Shown here piece by piece: positions 1-8,554 of a DNA stretch of 64,000 nucleotides. The DNA lies in assembly GCF_036250755.1 (NCBI RefSeq), contig NZ_CP109583.1, positions 4,092,001 to 4,156,000 on the forward strand, in the 5' to 3' direction. Position 1 is the stretch's first letter. The number at the start of each line of letters is the position of its first letter. The DNA is from Streptomyces uncialis (GTDB lineage Bacteria; Actinomycetota; Actinomycetes; Streptomycetales; Streptomycetaceae). The translations under genes and the position numbers were made by a program. The notes beneath the pieces are model-generated. The model worked only from the letters and a program-made list of their open reading frames with translations. It did not search any database and was not told the DNA's origin.

Positions 1-2
1 AC

Positions 3-1079
3 GGAGCCAACCGTGGGGCGATACTTGCCACTCTCCACAATCTTTGTTACTGGAAAGGTGCCGCGGGTGACGCAGTGGAGGCTGCGGACGCCTATCGCAA
101 CCTGATCCCCCTCATGGAAGAGGAGTTCGGTGCCGATGCCGATGGCACCCTGACCGCCCGCCACAATCTGGCCCGCTGGTTGGGTGAATCAGGCAACGCC
201 GCCGAGGCCGTCAGCTTGCTCGAAGCGCTACTGCCCAACCAAACACGATTGCTCGGGGCCCGTCACCCGCGCGTCCTGACCACCAGGCAAAGCCTTGCCC
301 GTTGGCAGGGAGCGGCTGGCGAGACGAATAGGGCCATCGACGAGTATCAGGCGGTGATTCCCGACATGGGTGAGAGCCTAGGCCCAGATCATCCCGAGCT
401 GCTCGCCGCACGCCACAACCTCGCCCATTTGCAGGCAGAAAGCGATCCGGCCACCGCAGCCGAAAGCCTCGCTACCGTGGTCGCTGACAGAACTCGGGTT
501 CTCGGCCCTCACCACCCCAGCACACTCACCTCCCGGCAGAGCCACGCCGAGTGCCTGGGCCGGGCGGGGAATCCCCAGAAGGCTGTACAAACGCTAGAGG
601 ACGTCCTCCGTGATCAGCAGCACCATCTCGCACCGGATGACTCCAGCATCCTCAGTACCCGTCACAGCCTGGCTGTCATGCGTGGCGCTGCAGGAGCACC
701 CCAGGCAGCCATCGCCGCACTGCAAGAGCTGCTCTCTGACCAGGAGCGCGTGCTAGGTCCTGGCCACGTTCAAACGCTGGCGTCTCTCGATAGCCTTGGC
801 CAATGGCAAGGTGCCACGGGCTACGCACACGCGGCAAGCGACACCTACCAGGCCCTGCTAAACCGCATTGAACGCCGCTTTGGTCCTGATCACCCCGCCA
901 CCTGTTCGGCTCTCGACAAGCTCGCTATGTGGCACGGACGCGCGGGCCGCCCAGGGGAGGCCGTCCGCATGCTCACCCGAATGCTCACCCACACACGACG
1001 CCTCGTAGATCCTACGGATCCCATCATCACCGTCATCACCAACAACATCGCCTACTGGCAAACACAGGAAAACCGTTGA
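3..1079 (+). CDS. Tetratricopeptide-repeat protein, C-terminal part (truncated by window edge)
   Basis: The frame is open from base 3 and has no credible start, so the gene begins left of the window; 358 residues are visible. The whole visible part is a ladder of about eight units of roughly 42 residues. Each carries a His-Pro-x-x-Leu turn, an Arg-x-x-Leu-Ala helix and a Gly-x-x-x-x-Ala helix, the signature of the TPR arrays at the C-terminus of actinobacterial NB-ARC (NLR-like) ATPases. The NB-ARC gene at 27.9-30.4 kb has related repeats. It ends about 185 bases before a tRNA-Arg 3' fragment, so it is probably the last gene of an integrated element. The missing N-terminus could hold an ATPase or effector domain; that is inference. 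Confidence is high for the fold, low for function. Confidence 0.85.
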   Translation, partial: GANRGAILATLHNLCYWKGAAGDAVEAADAYRNLIPLMEEEFGADADGTLTARHNLARWLGESGNAAEAVSLLEALLPNQTRLLGARHPRVLTTRQSLARWQGAAGETNRAIDEYQAVIPDMGESLGPDHPELLAARHNLAHLQAESDPATAAESLATVVADRTRVLGPHHPSTLTSRQSHAECLGRAGNPQKAVQTLEDVLRDQQHHLAPDDSSILSTRHSLAVMRGAAGAPQAAIAALQELLSDQERVLGPGHVQTLASLDSLGQWQGATGYAHAASDTYQALLNRIERRFGPDHPATCSALDKLAMWHGRAGRPGEAVRMLTRMLTHTRRLVDPTDPIITVITNNIAYWQTQENR

Positions 1080-1262
1080 CAACAACGCACAGACGGTAAG
1101 ACCCACAACCACAGACTCCGCACGTGGCACTGGGCAGAACGGATGCAGCACACATGAGGCCGGGAAATCCCGCGAACATGCGAGAACCATTGAGCGGTGT
1201 TTCCCCAGGTCAGGGACCCTTCAGGTGACATCTGCGCAGGTCACAGCCCTGCCCCGAGGAAT

Positions 1263-1304
1263 CTCCTAAAGCGGGTGTCGCAGGTTCGAATCCTGCCGGG
1301 GGCA
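1263..1304 (+). repeat. 3' fragment of tRNA-Arg(CCT); probable att site of an integrated element
   Basis: The stretch carries an anticodon loop CTCCTAA (anticodon CCT), a perfect T-arm (GCAGG, TTCGAAT, CCTGC), the 3' acceptor strand CGGGGGC and discriminator A at 1304. No D-arm or matching 5' acceptor strand lies upstream at tRNA distance, so it is not a complete tRNA. Tyrosine-recombinase elements insert into tRNA 3' ends and leave such a copy at the distal border. The orientation places the element to the left and the native chromosome to the right. Confidence 0.75.
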
Positions 1305-1322
1305 CATGGCTTGACCAGCACA

Positions 1323-1355
1323 GGAGCCCCGCACCGAGATCGGTTCGGGGCTTCC
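1323..1355 (+). terminator. Hairpin downstream of the tRNA fragment
   Basis: GGAGCCCCG at 1323-1331 pairs with CGGGGCTTCC at 1346-1355 (one G-U pair), with a nested ACCG/CGGT stem inside. This is a typical Streptomyces tRNA terminator. It fits the idea that the sequence right of 1304 is the original downstream flank of the tRNA gene. Confidence 0.6.
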
Positions 1356-1672
1356 GCGCGTCTTCGTTCAATGGCGACCCCGAAGATCACCCCCTCCGGG
1401 AGGCTTTGATCCCTCTCGGGCTGTGGTGAAGCGGTGGGGTACAGGCTCCAGGAGGGCGGCCACCGGGCGGTCGACCATCAGCAGGATGTTCTTGACCTGG
1501 CGGAAGTCTCACTGCGGTCGGGCTGCCGCAGGTGCCGGGCATACGGGCCGCAGACACCCGACGACGGCTGCGCTCGGCAGTGATCAATGCCTGATGGCAT
1601 GCCCCGGCCGTCGGCCGCCCGGTCGAACCGGCCCGGCGCGCACTCGCATGCGGCGACGTGCCCAGGTGCGGC
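1356..1672. other. No convincing gene
   Basis: Open frames exist on both strands, but none has recognisable domains, consistent composition or a good ribosome binding site. I see nothing else in this stretch; it may hold a decayed gene. Confidence 0.5.
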
Positions 1673-2020
1673 TCAGGCCGCGTTGCCCTGCCTGTTGTCC
1701 GCTGAGGCCGCAGGGGTGACGCGGGTGCAGGTGGAGCCGTGGACCGTGGTCGAGTGGTACCAGAGTGGGCAGCAGGGGGCGAGCGGAGGCGGTGCGTCCA
1801 GGGGGTCGAGGTCCGCCCTACGTGTCGCGTGACGCTCTTCGTCCTGAAGTCTTCGACCCACGGCGCGTTCACGGGAGGCTCCCCAGGCCAGCAGGGCGGT
1901 GCTGTAGGTCATGGCGACGGCCACGAGCCAGTACGCCTGGTACGCGGCGTACAGAGCCCCAGCAGCGAGCAGGAAGCTGATCGCGGTGAGTGCGTGGGCG
2001 TAGCGGCGGTGGGTGGTCAT
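1673..2020 (-). CDS. Small membrane protein of unknown function
   Basis: The product is 115 residues. After a short basic start it has two hydrophobic segments (about residues 8-25 and 28-45), then a charged helix (Arg-Glu-Arg, Asp-Glu-Glu) and a Pro/Cys-containing tail with a Cys-Cys pair. The ATG at 2020 follows a GGGAGGGG ribosome binding site; a GTG one codon upstream and another further up are alternatives. I do not recognise a named family. It lies beside the tRNA/att junction and points away from the peptidase gene. Function is unknown. Confidence 0.6.
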   Translation of the reverse strand: MTTHRRYAHALTAISFLLAAGALYAAYQAYWLVAVAMTYSTALLAWGASRERAVGRRLQDEERHATRRADLDPLDAPPPLAPCCPLWYHSTTVHGSTCTRVTPAASADNRQGNAA

Positions 2021-2347
2021 CACTGTGCGTCCCCTCCCGGGCACAATCGGATATTCAGGATTGTTGCATTAGTTGGGAGCAATGGGGATAGGAGGGGTGG
2101 AACAGGTGAGTTGCCGTCAGAGTGGCTGTAGGGCCTCACGGATGGAGAAACGCCGCAGTGGCCACCACTTGGGATGCGGTGGCCACGAGTTGGGGAGCAG
2201 GGGCCATGGGCTGGGGCGGGGTGGCCGCTGCGGGCGTGTTGGCATCTAGGTCAACGGATCGCCGGATTCGTCCTCATCGCTGGTGTCCTGTCGGCGGGGG
2301 GCCTCATCGCGGGAGTGCCTCATCGCGGGGGACTGATGGTCGGCGGC
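2021..2347. other. Intergenic region with a short direct repeat
   Basis: No gene is supported here. CCTCATCGCGGG occurs twice near 2303-2330, just downstream of the peptidase stop. The AT-richer stretch around 2041-2090 probably holds the promoter of the small membrane protein. Confidence 0.5.
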
Positions 2348-4921
2348 TCAGCTGAAGATGTCCTTCAGGAGCTCCGCGTCGATCGTCGGCGGTGTCAGCC
2401 GGTACGTCTTCGGGGGCTCGGCACCGAGGAGGTGGCGCAGGAAGTAGTCCCATCGGCGGCGGCTCACGTAGTGCTCGTACCCGAAGAAGGCGTGCTCCGC
2501 GCGCGGGACGATCAAGAGGTCGAAGTCCTTGTCCGCTCGGACCAGGGCGTCCGCGAGGCGGAGGGTGTGGTGCGGGTGCACGTTGTCATCCATACCGCCA
2601 TGGATCAGTAGGAGCTTGCCCTCGATACGGTCTGCCACCTCCACGTTGGAGGAACGGATGTAGTCCTCCTCCGCCGCCGGGCCGTCGTACGTCTCGGCCC
2701 ACCACAGGTGATAGAAGCGGTTCTCGTGGTTGCCCGCCTCCGCGACGCCCACCTTGAAGAACTCCGGGAACGAGGCCATCGCCCGGACGGTGGCGTAGCC
2801 GCCGCCGGAGAGGCCGAAGGCGCCGACCCGATCCAGGTCCATCCAGGGTCGTTCGGCGCCCAGTTGCCGTATGGCCGCGACGTGGTCCTCCAGGCCGCCC
2901 GCCGCCTCGTGCCGCGCGTACGAGGCGTCATGGAACGCCTTGTCCCGGCCCGGAGTGCCCCGTCCGTCGACGGCGATCACCACGAACCCGAGTGCCGCGA
3001 CCGCCTCCGCGTCATGGCCGAGCACCCCGGGGTCGAAGGCGGAGCTCACCCGGCGCATATGCGGGCCCGGGTAGGGGTGGTCGATGACCGGGTAGGAACG
3101 CTCGGGGTCGAACCCGTGCGGCCTGTAGAGGACACCGTGGATGTCGGTGACGCCGTCCGCGGCCTTCGCCGTGAACCGCTCCGGCGGCGTCCAGCCCGTG
3201 GCCCGCAGACGGCTGATGTCCGCTTTCTCCAGCATCACGACGGCTCGCCCGTCCCAGTCCCGGACGGTGATCACCGGCGGGACGTCCTGGGTCGAGGCCG
3301 AGTCGATGAAGCGGTCACCTGCGGGGGTGACGGTGACCTCATGGTCGAGCCCGTCGTCCGTGAGCTGAACAAGGCCCGTACCGTCCAGACCTGTCCGGCA
3401 GACCGTACGCCGGTATGGGTCGCCGACGACGAGTCCGGACGCCACGAAGTCGACGGTCCGCGCTTGTCCGTCCACACGGAGGATCTCCTGAACAGCCCAC
3501 GAACCGGTGGTGACCGGAGTCGCCGGCCGCCCCGACGCCGTGTCGTACAGGTAGAGGTGGCCCCAGTTGTCCCGCTGGGAGTACCAGAGCACCTCAGCGC
3601 CGCCGGACAGCACTCGCACCATCGGCTTCTGCGACTGCTGCTGTGCCGGTTCCACGCGGGTCGGACCCGTCTCGGTGACGAGTGTGCGCACCTCCCCGGT
3701 CGCCGGGTCCATCCGTTCCAGGGTCAGTGTCCGCACGTCACGGGACTGGCGCAGGAAGTGGACCGCTGAACCGTCCTCGTCCCACCAGGCCCACCGGGTC
3801 GTGATCGGGGACATGAGCGGCATGCTCAGCGGCTCGGTGCGTGCCCGCACCGTGTCCCCGGTCGCGATGTCCAGCACGACCAGTTCGCCCGTCGGCATCC
3901 GCTCGTCGCCCGGGTACGCGTACCGCTGAGTCCTCAGCTCGGGCGCACCGCCGCTGTCGGGCATGTGGTCGACAGTGTGGGTACGGCGTACATCGCGCTG
4001 GTCGGTGAGATGGGTCAGGACACGGGTGGAGTCCGGCGACCAGACCAGAGCGGGGGGCAGATGGGGCAGGCCGATCCTGCCCAGGAGTACTTGGGGGCTG
4101 AAGGGGCTGAGCCCGTACTCGTGGTCCTGCTCGCCGTCCGTCGTGAGCGGTCGCTCCATCCCGGTCGCCTGGTCACGGAGCCACAGGTTGTGGTCCTTGA
4201 GTCGGACCGCCCATCTGCCGTTGGGGGACACCATGTCCAGGAAACTGGCCGGTCGGTGACCGTCGATTCGGGTGATCGCGTAGGTGGAGAGGTCGCAGCG
4301 CCAGTGGCCTTCGGGGGTGTCGAACTCGACGGCGGAGTAAGGGGGCTCGCAGTTCCTTGCGGACGAGATGGGAGCGACGCTGGCCTCATTGGCCGCTATG
4401 GGCGCGTCCGCTGAGGTCGCGCTGGCCTCAGTGGCCGCATTGACCGCTATGGACCCGCCTGCCGGGACCTCATCGACCGCAATGGCTTCACTGGCGCCCG
4501 TGGCGTCGCCGCTTGCCCTCGTCTCGTTGCCCCGATCGGCCCCGGTCCCCGCCCGTTCCGTCGGTTCAAGGCTCTCGAAGGGAAGATGCGCCGGCTCCAC
4601 GCGCTGTCCCGTCGCCTTCGCCAGAGCGACGGCCAGTCGCTCGTGGTCGAACGCGGGGGTACGGGCGCCGGTGCGGGTGTCGACGGTCATGAACATCCGG
4701 CCCGGAGGAACGCCCGGTCCCTGGTCGGTGGCCACCGTGTACCAGAAGCGGGAGCCGTCACCTGTCCAGTTGGGCCTGATCCGGCCTCCGAGGACGAGGT
4801 GGCGGCGATTGTGGCGGAGAAGGGATTCGGCTGTGGCGTAGACCGAGTCCTCGATCTGAACGACCTCGGGTGCCGTGCGGGTGTGAGCGTCGGTCCGGGT
4901 GGGCGTGGTGTGCGGGGCCAT
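2348..4921 (-). CDS. S9 family peptidase (dipeptidyl-peptidase IV/prolyl oligopeptidase type)
   Basis: This serine peptidase of 857 residues should remove or cut short Pro-containing peptides. An N-terminal beta-propeller region (DPP-IV type) precedes a C-terminal alpha/beta-hydrolase domain. The nucleophile motif GLSGGGY has Ser at about 705, the acid lies in HGGMDDNVHP and the base in the RAEHAFFG motif. The ATG at 4921 follows AAGGAG at ideal spacing, which rejects the longer frame. No signal peptide is seen, so it is probably cytoplasmic. It lies downstream of the exporter gene on the same strand. The propeller is interrupted by an Ala/Glu/Ser-rich low-complexity stretch of about 60 residues (DNA near 4370-4555) built from short repeats. 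The family is certain, the substrate is not. Confidence 0.92.
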   Translation of the reverse strand: MAPHTTPTRTDAHTRTAPEVVQIEDSVYATAESLLRHNRRHLVLGGRIRPNWTGDGSRFWYTVATDQGPGVPPGRMFMTVDTRTGARTPAFDHERLAVALAKATGQRVEPAHLPFESLEPTERAGTGADRGNETRASGDATGASEAIAVDEVPAGGSIAVNAATEASATSADAPIAANEASVAPISSARNCEPPYSAVEFDTPEGHWRCDLSTYAITRIDGHRPASFLDMVSPNGRWAVRLKDHNLWLRDQATGMERPLTTDGEQDHEYGLSPFSPQVLLGRIGLPHLPPALVWSPDSTRVLTHLTDQRDVRRTHTVDHMPDSGGAPELRTQRYAYPGDERMPTGELVVLDIATGDTVRARTEPLSMPLMSPITTRWAWWDEDGSAVHFLRQSRDVRTLTLERMDPATGEVRTLVTETGPTRVEPAQQQSQKPMVRVLSGGAEVLWYSQRDNWGHLYLYDTASGRPATPVTTGSWAVQEILRVDGQARTVDFVASGLVVGDPYRRTVCRTGLDGTGLVQLTDDGLDHEVTVTPAGDRFIDSASTQDVPPVITVRDWDGRAVVMLEKADISRLRATGWTPPERFTAKAADGVTDIHGVLYRPHGFDPERSYPVIDHPYPGPHMRRVSSAFDPGVLGHDAEAVAALGFVVIAVDGRGTPGRDKAFHDASYARHEAAGGLEDHVAAIRQLGAERPWMDLDRVGAFGLSGGGYATVRAMASFPEFFKVGVAEAGNHENRFYHLWWAETYDGPAAEEDYIRSSNVEVADRIEGKLLLIHGGMDDNVHPHHTLRLADALVRADKDFDLLIVPRAEHAFFGYEHYVSRRRWDYFLRHLLGAEPPKTYRLTPPTIDAELLKDIFS

Positions 4922-5026
4922 GTCCGTGTCTCCTTGCTGCCGGAGGGCGGCTGTTCCGGCGGAAGTGGGGTCGGGCGGGTGATGCATGCGGTCACTCGGG
5001 CGTAGCGGGTGTCCGCATTCCGTCAG

Positions 5027-5060
5027 CGAGTCGCAGGCCCGTCGCACGTACCGCGACTCG
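5027..5060 (-). terminator. Hairpin after the exporter gene
   Basis: CGAGTCGC (5027-5034) and GCGACTCG (5053-5060) are perfectly complementary. They lie directly downstream of the exporter stop codon on the minus strand. There is no T-tract, as is usual in Streptomyces. Confidence 0.45.
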
Positions 5061-5073
5061 GGGGGGGCGGAAG

Positions 5074-6612
5074 TCAGACCGCAGCGGTGTCCAGCGCGCT
5101 CGGGACGGGTACGGGCGTGGAGGGCTTCGCTATGGGGTGCTCGGTCTTGGCGTCACGCATCAGCAGGAAGGCGACGAGGGCGGCCACGAGGACCCCGGCC
5201 GCGGCGATGACGAAGCTGGTGGACATCGCGCCGGTGAAGGCTTCGCGAGCGGCCGAGGCGAGGTCGGCGTCACCGGTGGTCCCGGCGAGCGTGAGGGCGT
5301 CGGCGATCGAGCGGGTGGCCGCCTCGGGAGCGGTGCCGGGCAGCCGGTCGGCGAAGCCGCTGGAGACAACGCTGCCGAGGACGGCGACACCGAGGGCGGC
5401 ACCCATCTGCTGGATGGTGTCGTTGAGGGCGGACCCGACGCCCGCCTGCTCCTGCGGAACGGCGCCCATCAGTGCGGCGATCGCGGCCGGCATGGCCAGA
5501 CCGGAGCCTGCGCCCAGCAGCGCCAGGGACGCGGCCACGGCGACGAGGTCCCCGCCGGACGCGGTGACGGAGAGTGCGAAGAAGCCTGCGGCGGTGAGAA
5601 CGAGGCCGAGGGCGACAAGGGGACGGTTGCCGGTTCGGGTGCCCAGGGCGGCGCCGATGCCATTGAAGACGAGTGACGCCACGGCCAACGGGATGAAGGC
5701 GAGACCGGCCTCCGTGGGGGTGTAGTCGAGGACGAACTGGAGGTACTGGCTCAGGACGAGGAGCAGCCCGCCGTTGCCGACCTGGACGAGCGCCAAGGAG
5801 AGGCTGCCGCCGCTGAAGTTGCGGTCACGAAAGAGGCCAAGGGGCACCATAGGCGCGTCGGTTCGGGACTCCCAGACCAGAAAGCCGGCCAGCGAGGCGA
5901 CGCCGACGACGAGGGTGGCGAGAGTGCTGGTGTGACCGAGTCCGCCCTTGGGGAGCTCGATGATCGTCCAGACCACCGCGACCATGCCCACCGAGGAGAG
6001 GACCGCGCCGAGCGGATCGGGCTTCTGCCACGGCCCCTTGGACTCGGGCATGAGGACATAAGCGGCCACGATGGCGAGGGCGGCGATGGGCACGTTGATC
6101 AGGAAGACGGCACCCCACCAGAACCAGCCGATCAGCACGCCGCCGAGCACCGGGCCGCCTATCAGACCGACCATGGCGACGGCGCTCCATGCGGACATCG
6201 CGGTCCGCCGCTCCTTCTCGTCGAAGACGGTGATCAGGATGGACAGCGTGCTGGGCAGCACCAGCGCTCCGCCGACACCCATGACCGCGCGGGCCGCGAT
6301 GAGCTGAGCGGGGCTGTCCGCAATGGTGGCCGCCAGGGACGAGAGTCCGAAGAGGGCGAGTCCTATGACCATGATCCGGCGTCGGCCGAAGCGGTCGGAG
6401 AGGCTGCCGGAGGTGAGCAGCAGGCCGGCGAAGACCAGGATGTAGGAGTCCAGAATCCACTGCGTGTCCTGGGCTGTGGCCCCGAGGTCGGCCGCCAGGG
6501 AGGGCACCGCGACTGTCAGCACCATGTTGTCGATGACCAGCACGAGAGTGCTGAGGCACAGCACGATCAGGATCAACCAGCGGCGGGGATCGCTGACTCG
6601 TCGGGCTTCCAT
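5074..6612 (-). CDS. DHA2-family MFS drug exporter
   Basis: A 512-residue membrane transporter with about 14 hydrophobic segments, the size and topology of the DHA2 (EmrB/QacA) drug:proton antiporters. The loop 2-3 motif GSLSDRFGRRR and the antiporter motif region GGPVLGGVLIGW are present. The ATG at 6612 follows GAAAGG; the longer open frame upstream lacks family similarity and runs through the operator region. A TetR gene is divergently transcribed from the same 373-base gap, which holds three dyads, so expression is probably derepressed by an exported drug. Substrate unknown. Confidence 0.93.
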   Translation of the reverse strand: MEARRVSDPRRWLILIVLCLSTLVLVIDNMVLTVAVPSLAADLGATAQDTQWILDSYILVFAGLLLTSGSLSDRFGRRRIMVIGLALFGLSSLAATIADSPAQLIAARAVMGVGGALVLPSTLSILITVFDEKERRTAMSAWSAVAMVGLIGGPVLGGVLIGWFWWGAVFLINVPIAALAIVAAYVLMPESKGPWQKPDPLGAVLSSVGMVAVVWTIIELPKGGLGHTSTLATLVVGVASLAGFLVWESRTDAPMVPLGLFRDRNFSGGSLSLALVQVGNGGLLLVLSQYLQFVLDYTPTEAGLAFIPLAVASLVFNGIGAALGTRTGNRPLVALGLVLTAAGFFALSVTASGGDLVAVAASLALLGAGSGLAMPAAIAALMGAVPQEQAGVGSALNDTIQQMGAALGVAVLGSVVSSGFADRLPGTAPEAATRSIADALTLAGTTGDADLASAAREAFTGAMSTSFVIAAAGVLVAALVAFLLMRDAKTEHPIAKPSTPVPVPSALDTAAV

Positions 6613-6697
6613 GACAGACCTTTCGATAGGACGACGCGGATGTTCCAGAGCACTTGACGCAGCACGCTGCGAACACCATTCCGTCGATGCGCACACC

Positions 6698-6715
6698 GTT
6701 CGCAGCACTGCGAAC
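6698..6715. promoter_or_regulatory. Dyad operator candidate 1
   Basis: GTTCGCAG-CA-CTGCGAAC is a perfect 8-2-8 inverted repeat between the divergent exporter and TetR genes. It shares the pattern GT-N-CGCA-N2-TGCG-N-AC with two further sites. Confidence 0.65.
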
Positions 6716-6736
6716 ACCGTACGCACGCCGAACGCC

Positions 6737-6752
6737 GTACGCAAGTGCGCAC
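6737..6752. promoter_or_regulatory. Dyad operator candidate 2
   Basis: GTACGCA-AG-TGCGCAC is a 7-2-7 inverted repeat with one mismatch and the same pattern as the neighbouring dyads. Confidence 0.55.
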
Positions 6753-6782
6753 AGCGTTCGCATGACCCTGCTTGGGTTGGGT

Positions 6783-6798
6783 GTACGCAGATGCGTAC
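6783..6798. promoter_or_regulatory. Dyad operator candidate 3
   Basis: GTACGCA-GA-TGCGTAC is a perfect 7-2-7 inverted repeat. A possible -10 hexamer (TACGGT) lies about ten bases downstream toward the TetR gene, so repressor binding here could control both directions. Confidence 0.65.
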
Positions 6799-6985
6799 GG
6801 CGTGCGCTACGGTGATGGGGTGGGCTTCCCTGGGCTCAGGAGCGATCGATCGCAGTCGGAACGGCGCACGTCCGCGAAGCCTCGGAGCAGGCAGGAACGG
6901 CGGGATGCGCATGCCCCGGACGCCCTCCGGCCGCTATGCCCGGGACCTCTATCAGCGACAGCGCGTACCGAAGGAGCAAGGCGTT

Positions 6986-7780
6986 ATGGCCGTCAGCAGG
7001 AAACCGTCCGCCGCGGCCGCGAAGCCGTCCGAGAGTTCCGGCAGCGCGGGGGGCGCGCATGATGAGCCGCCCGTGGCCTCCGCCTGGACCCGCCGTCGAC
7101 CGCGCCGGGAGCAGCCCGCGCTGAGCCGGGAGCACATCGTCGCGGAGGCCGTCCAACTCCTCGACGCCGAGGGCATCGAGGCGCTCAGCATGCGGCGCCT
7201 CGGGACCAGGCTGGGTGCCGGAGCGACCTCCCTGTACCGGCACGTCACCAACCGCGACGAGCTGATCGAGCTGGTGGTGGACGAGGTGTACGGGGAGATC
7301 CTGGTGCCGGACACCGACGATCCCGCGCATTGGCGGGAGTCCGCGGTCGTCTGCGCGGACAGTGTCCGGGCGATGATCCTTCGGCACCCGTGGGTCGCCT
7401 CTGTTTTCAGCCAGGTCGGCCTGTCCTATCTCGGTCCTCATGTCATGCGCCTCAATGACCGCATGCTGGCCTTGTTCGAAGCCGCCGGGTTCGATGCGGA
7501 GGAGGCCGACCAGGCGATCGCCACGGTCATCGCCTACGTCATCGGGACCGGGACGAGCGAGGCGGCCTGGCTCACGATGGTGGCCCGGAGCGGGGAGGAC
7601 GAGGAGCGTTGGGCGGCCCGTCTTCAGCCGGCGATCGACGAGGCCTCGGCGGACTACCCGCGGTTGCGGCGACAGCCCAAGCCCTCGGGGGCCCGCAGTC
7701 TGGCCGAGATCCGTGACACGAACTTCCGTTACGGCCTCGACCGCGTCCTCGACGGCCTCGCGCTGCGGCTCGCGCCCTGA
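6986..7780 (+). CDS. TetR-family transcriptional repressor
   Basis: A 264-residue regulator. After a 45-residue Ala/Arg-rich leader the TetR helix-turn-helix runs from about 46 to 95 (SREHIVAEAV..., then LGTRLGAGATSLYRHV), followed by an all-helical ligand-binding domain of the kind often paired with multidrug exporters. ATG 6986 is preceded by GAAGGAG at good spacing. The longer open frame upstream crosses the operators and is not coding. It is divergent from the DHA2 exporter and most likely represses that gene and itself through the three dyads. The ligand cannot be read from the sequence. Confidence 0.92.
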   Translation: MAVSRKPSAAAAKPSESSGSAGGAHDEPPVASAWTRRRPRREQPALSREHIVAEAVQLLDAEGIEALSMRRLGTRLGAGATSLYRHVTNRDELIELVVDEVYGEILVPDTDDPAHWRESAVVCADSVRAMILRHPWVASVFSQVGLSYLGPHVMRLNDRMLALFEAAGFDAEEADQAIATVIAYVIGTGTSEAAWLTMVARSGEDEERWAARLQPAIDEASADYPRLRRQPKPSGARSLAEIRDTNFRYGLDRVLDGLALRLAP

Positions 7781-7870
7781 GGAATGAGGAATGAGGACAA
7801 CGCCTGGTCACGGTTGGCCGCAGGTGGCCGCGAGTGGCCGCTGGGTTCTCGTTCACGGGGGCGGGCCGAC

Positions 7871-7876
7871 TAGCAT
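7871..7876 (+). promoter_or_regulatory. -10 element of a probably leaderless transcript
   Basis: TAGCAT stands six bases before the ATG of the glutathione peroxidase gene, and no ribosome binding site is visible. This is the arrangement expected when transcription starts at the start codon. Confidence 0.5.
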
Positions 7877-7882
7877 CCAGTC

Positions 7883-8410
7883 ATGCCCGACACCTCATCG
7901 CACGCCATCGACCCGGCGGACGCCCGCGCCCTCGACACGGACATCCGCGCGCTGAACGGCGAACCCGCCGGACTCGACGCGCTCCAGGGTTCCGTCGTCC
8001 TCATCGTCAATGTCGCCTCCCGCTGCGGGCTGACGCCGCAGTACACCGGCCTTGAGCAGCTCCACGAGCGGTACGCGGGCCAGGGCTTCAGCGTCCTGGG
8101 CGTTCCGTGCAACCAGTTCATGGGGCAGGAGCCCGGAAGCGCGGACGAGATCGCGGAGTTCTGCTCCGCCACGTACGGCGTGACGTTCCCCCTGACCGAG
8201 AAGATCGAGGTCAACGGGGACAGCAGGCACGAGCTGTACCAGCGGCTCGTCGGTCACCCCGACGCGGAGGGGTACTCCGGTGACATCCGCTGGAACTTCG
8301 AGAAGTTCCTGATCGGCCGTGACGGCCAGGTCGTCGCCCGGTTCGCCCCTGCGGTGGAGCCCGGGGCGGCGGAGCTCGTCGACGCCGTCGAGAAGGCGCT
8401 CACGGCCTGA
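7883..8410 (+). CDS. Glutathione peroxidase family protein (thiol peroxidase)
   Basis: A 175-residue thioredoxin-fold peroxidase that reduces hydroperoxides in the cytoplasm. The family motifs are present: NVASRCGLTPQ with the peroxidatic Cys at 48, PCNQFMGQEP around 75-84 (a second Cys at 76), and the WNFEKFLIG motif in the C-terminal third. Actinobacteria lack glutathione, so the reductant is more likely thioredoxin or mycothiol (family knowledge). Length is normal. The gene is monocistronic, converges with the membrane-protein gene and has a leaderless-type promoter. Confidence 0.93.
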   Translation: MPDTSSHAIDPADARALDTDIRALNGEPAGLDALQGSVVLIVNVASRCGLTPQYTGLEQLHERYAGQGFSVLGVPCNQFMGQEPGSADEIAEFCSATYGVTFPLTEKIEVNGDSRHELYQRLVGHPDAEGYSGDIRWNFEKFLIGRDGQVVARFAPAVEPGAAELVDAVEKALTA

Positions 8411-8490
8411 GGCCACGAAGCTGAGGCCACAAAGAGGACACTGCGGAAACGGGTGGTGCAGGGCGGGGCGGGGCGAAGGAGGCCACGCCC

Positions 8491-8531
8491 CTGTCCGCTG
8501 TCCGCTGTCCGCTGTCCGCTGTCCGCTGTCC
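8491..8531. repeat. 7-bp tandem repeat (CTGTCCG, 5.9 copies)
   Basis: The unit CTGTCCG is repeated head to tail between two convergent genes. The copies are identical, suggesting recent slippage expansion. Confidence 0.9.
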
Positions 8532-8554
8532 AGGATGACAGCGTGTCTGGTGGG

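Noticed and set aside
1229..1304. Complete tRNA gene
   Set aside because: The T-arm, acceptor 3' strand and anticodon loop are present, but no D-arm or complementary 5' acceptor strand lies upstream at the right distance.
4922..5047. N-terminal extension of the S9 peptidase
   Set aside because: AAGGAG at ideal spacing before ATG 4921 and lack of family similarity in the extension argue against it.
6464..6985. Longer TetR protein starting inside the exporter gene
   Set aside because: The extension runs through the operator region and antisense to the exporter; ATG 6986 has a strong ribosome binding site.
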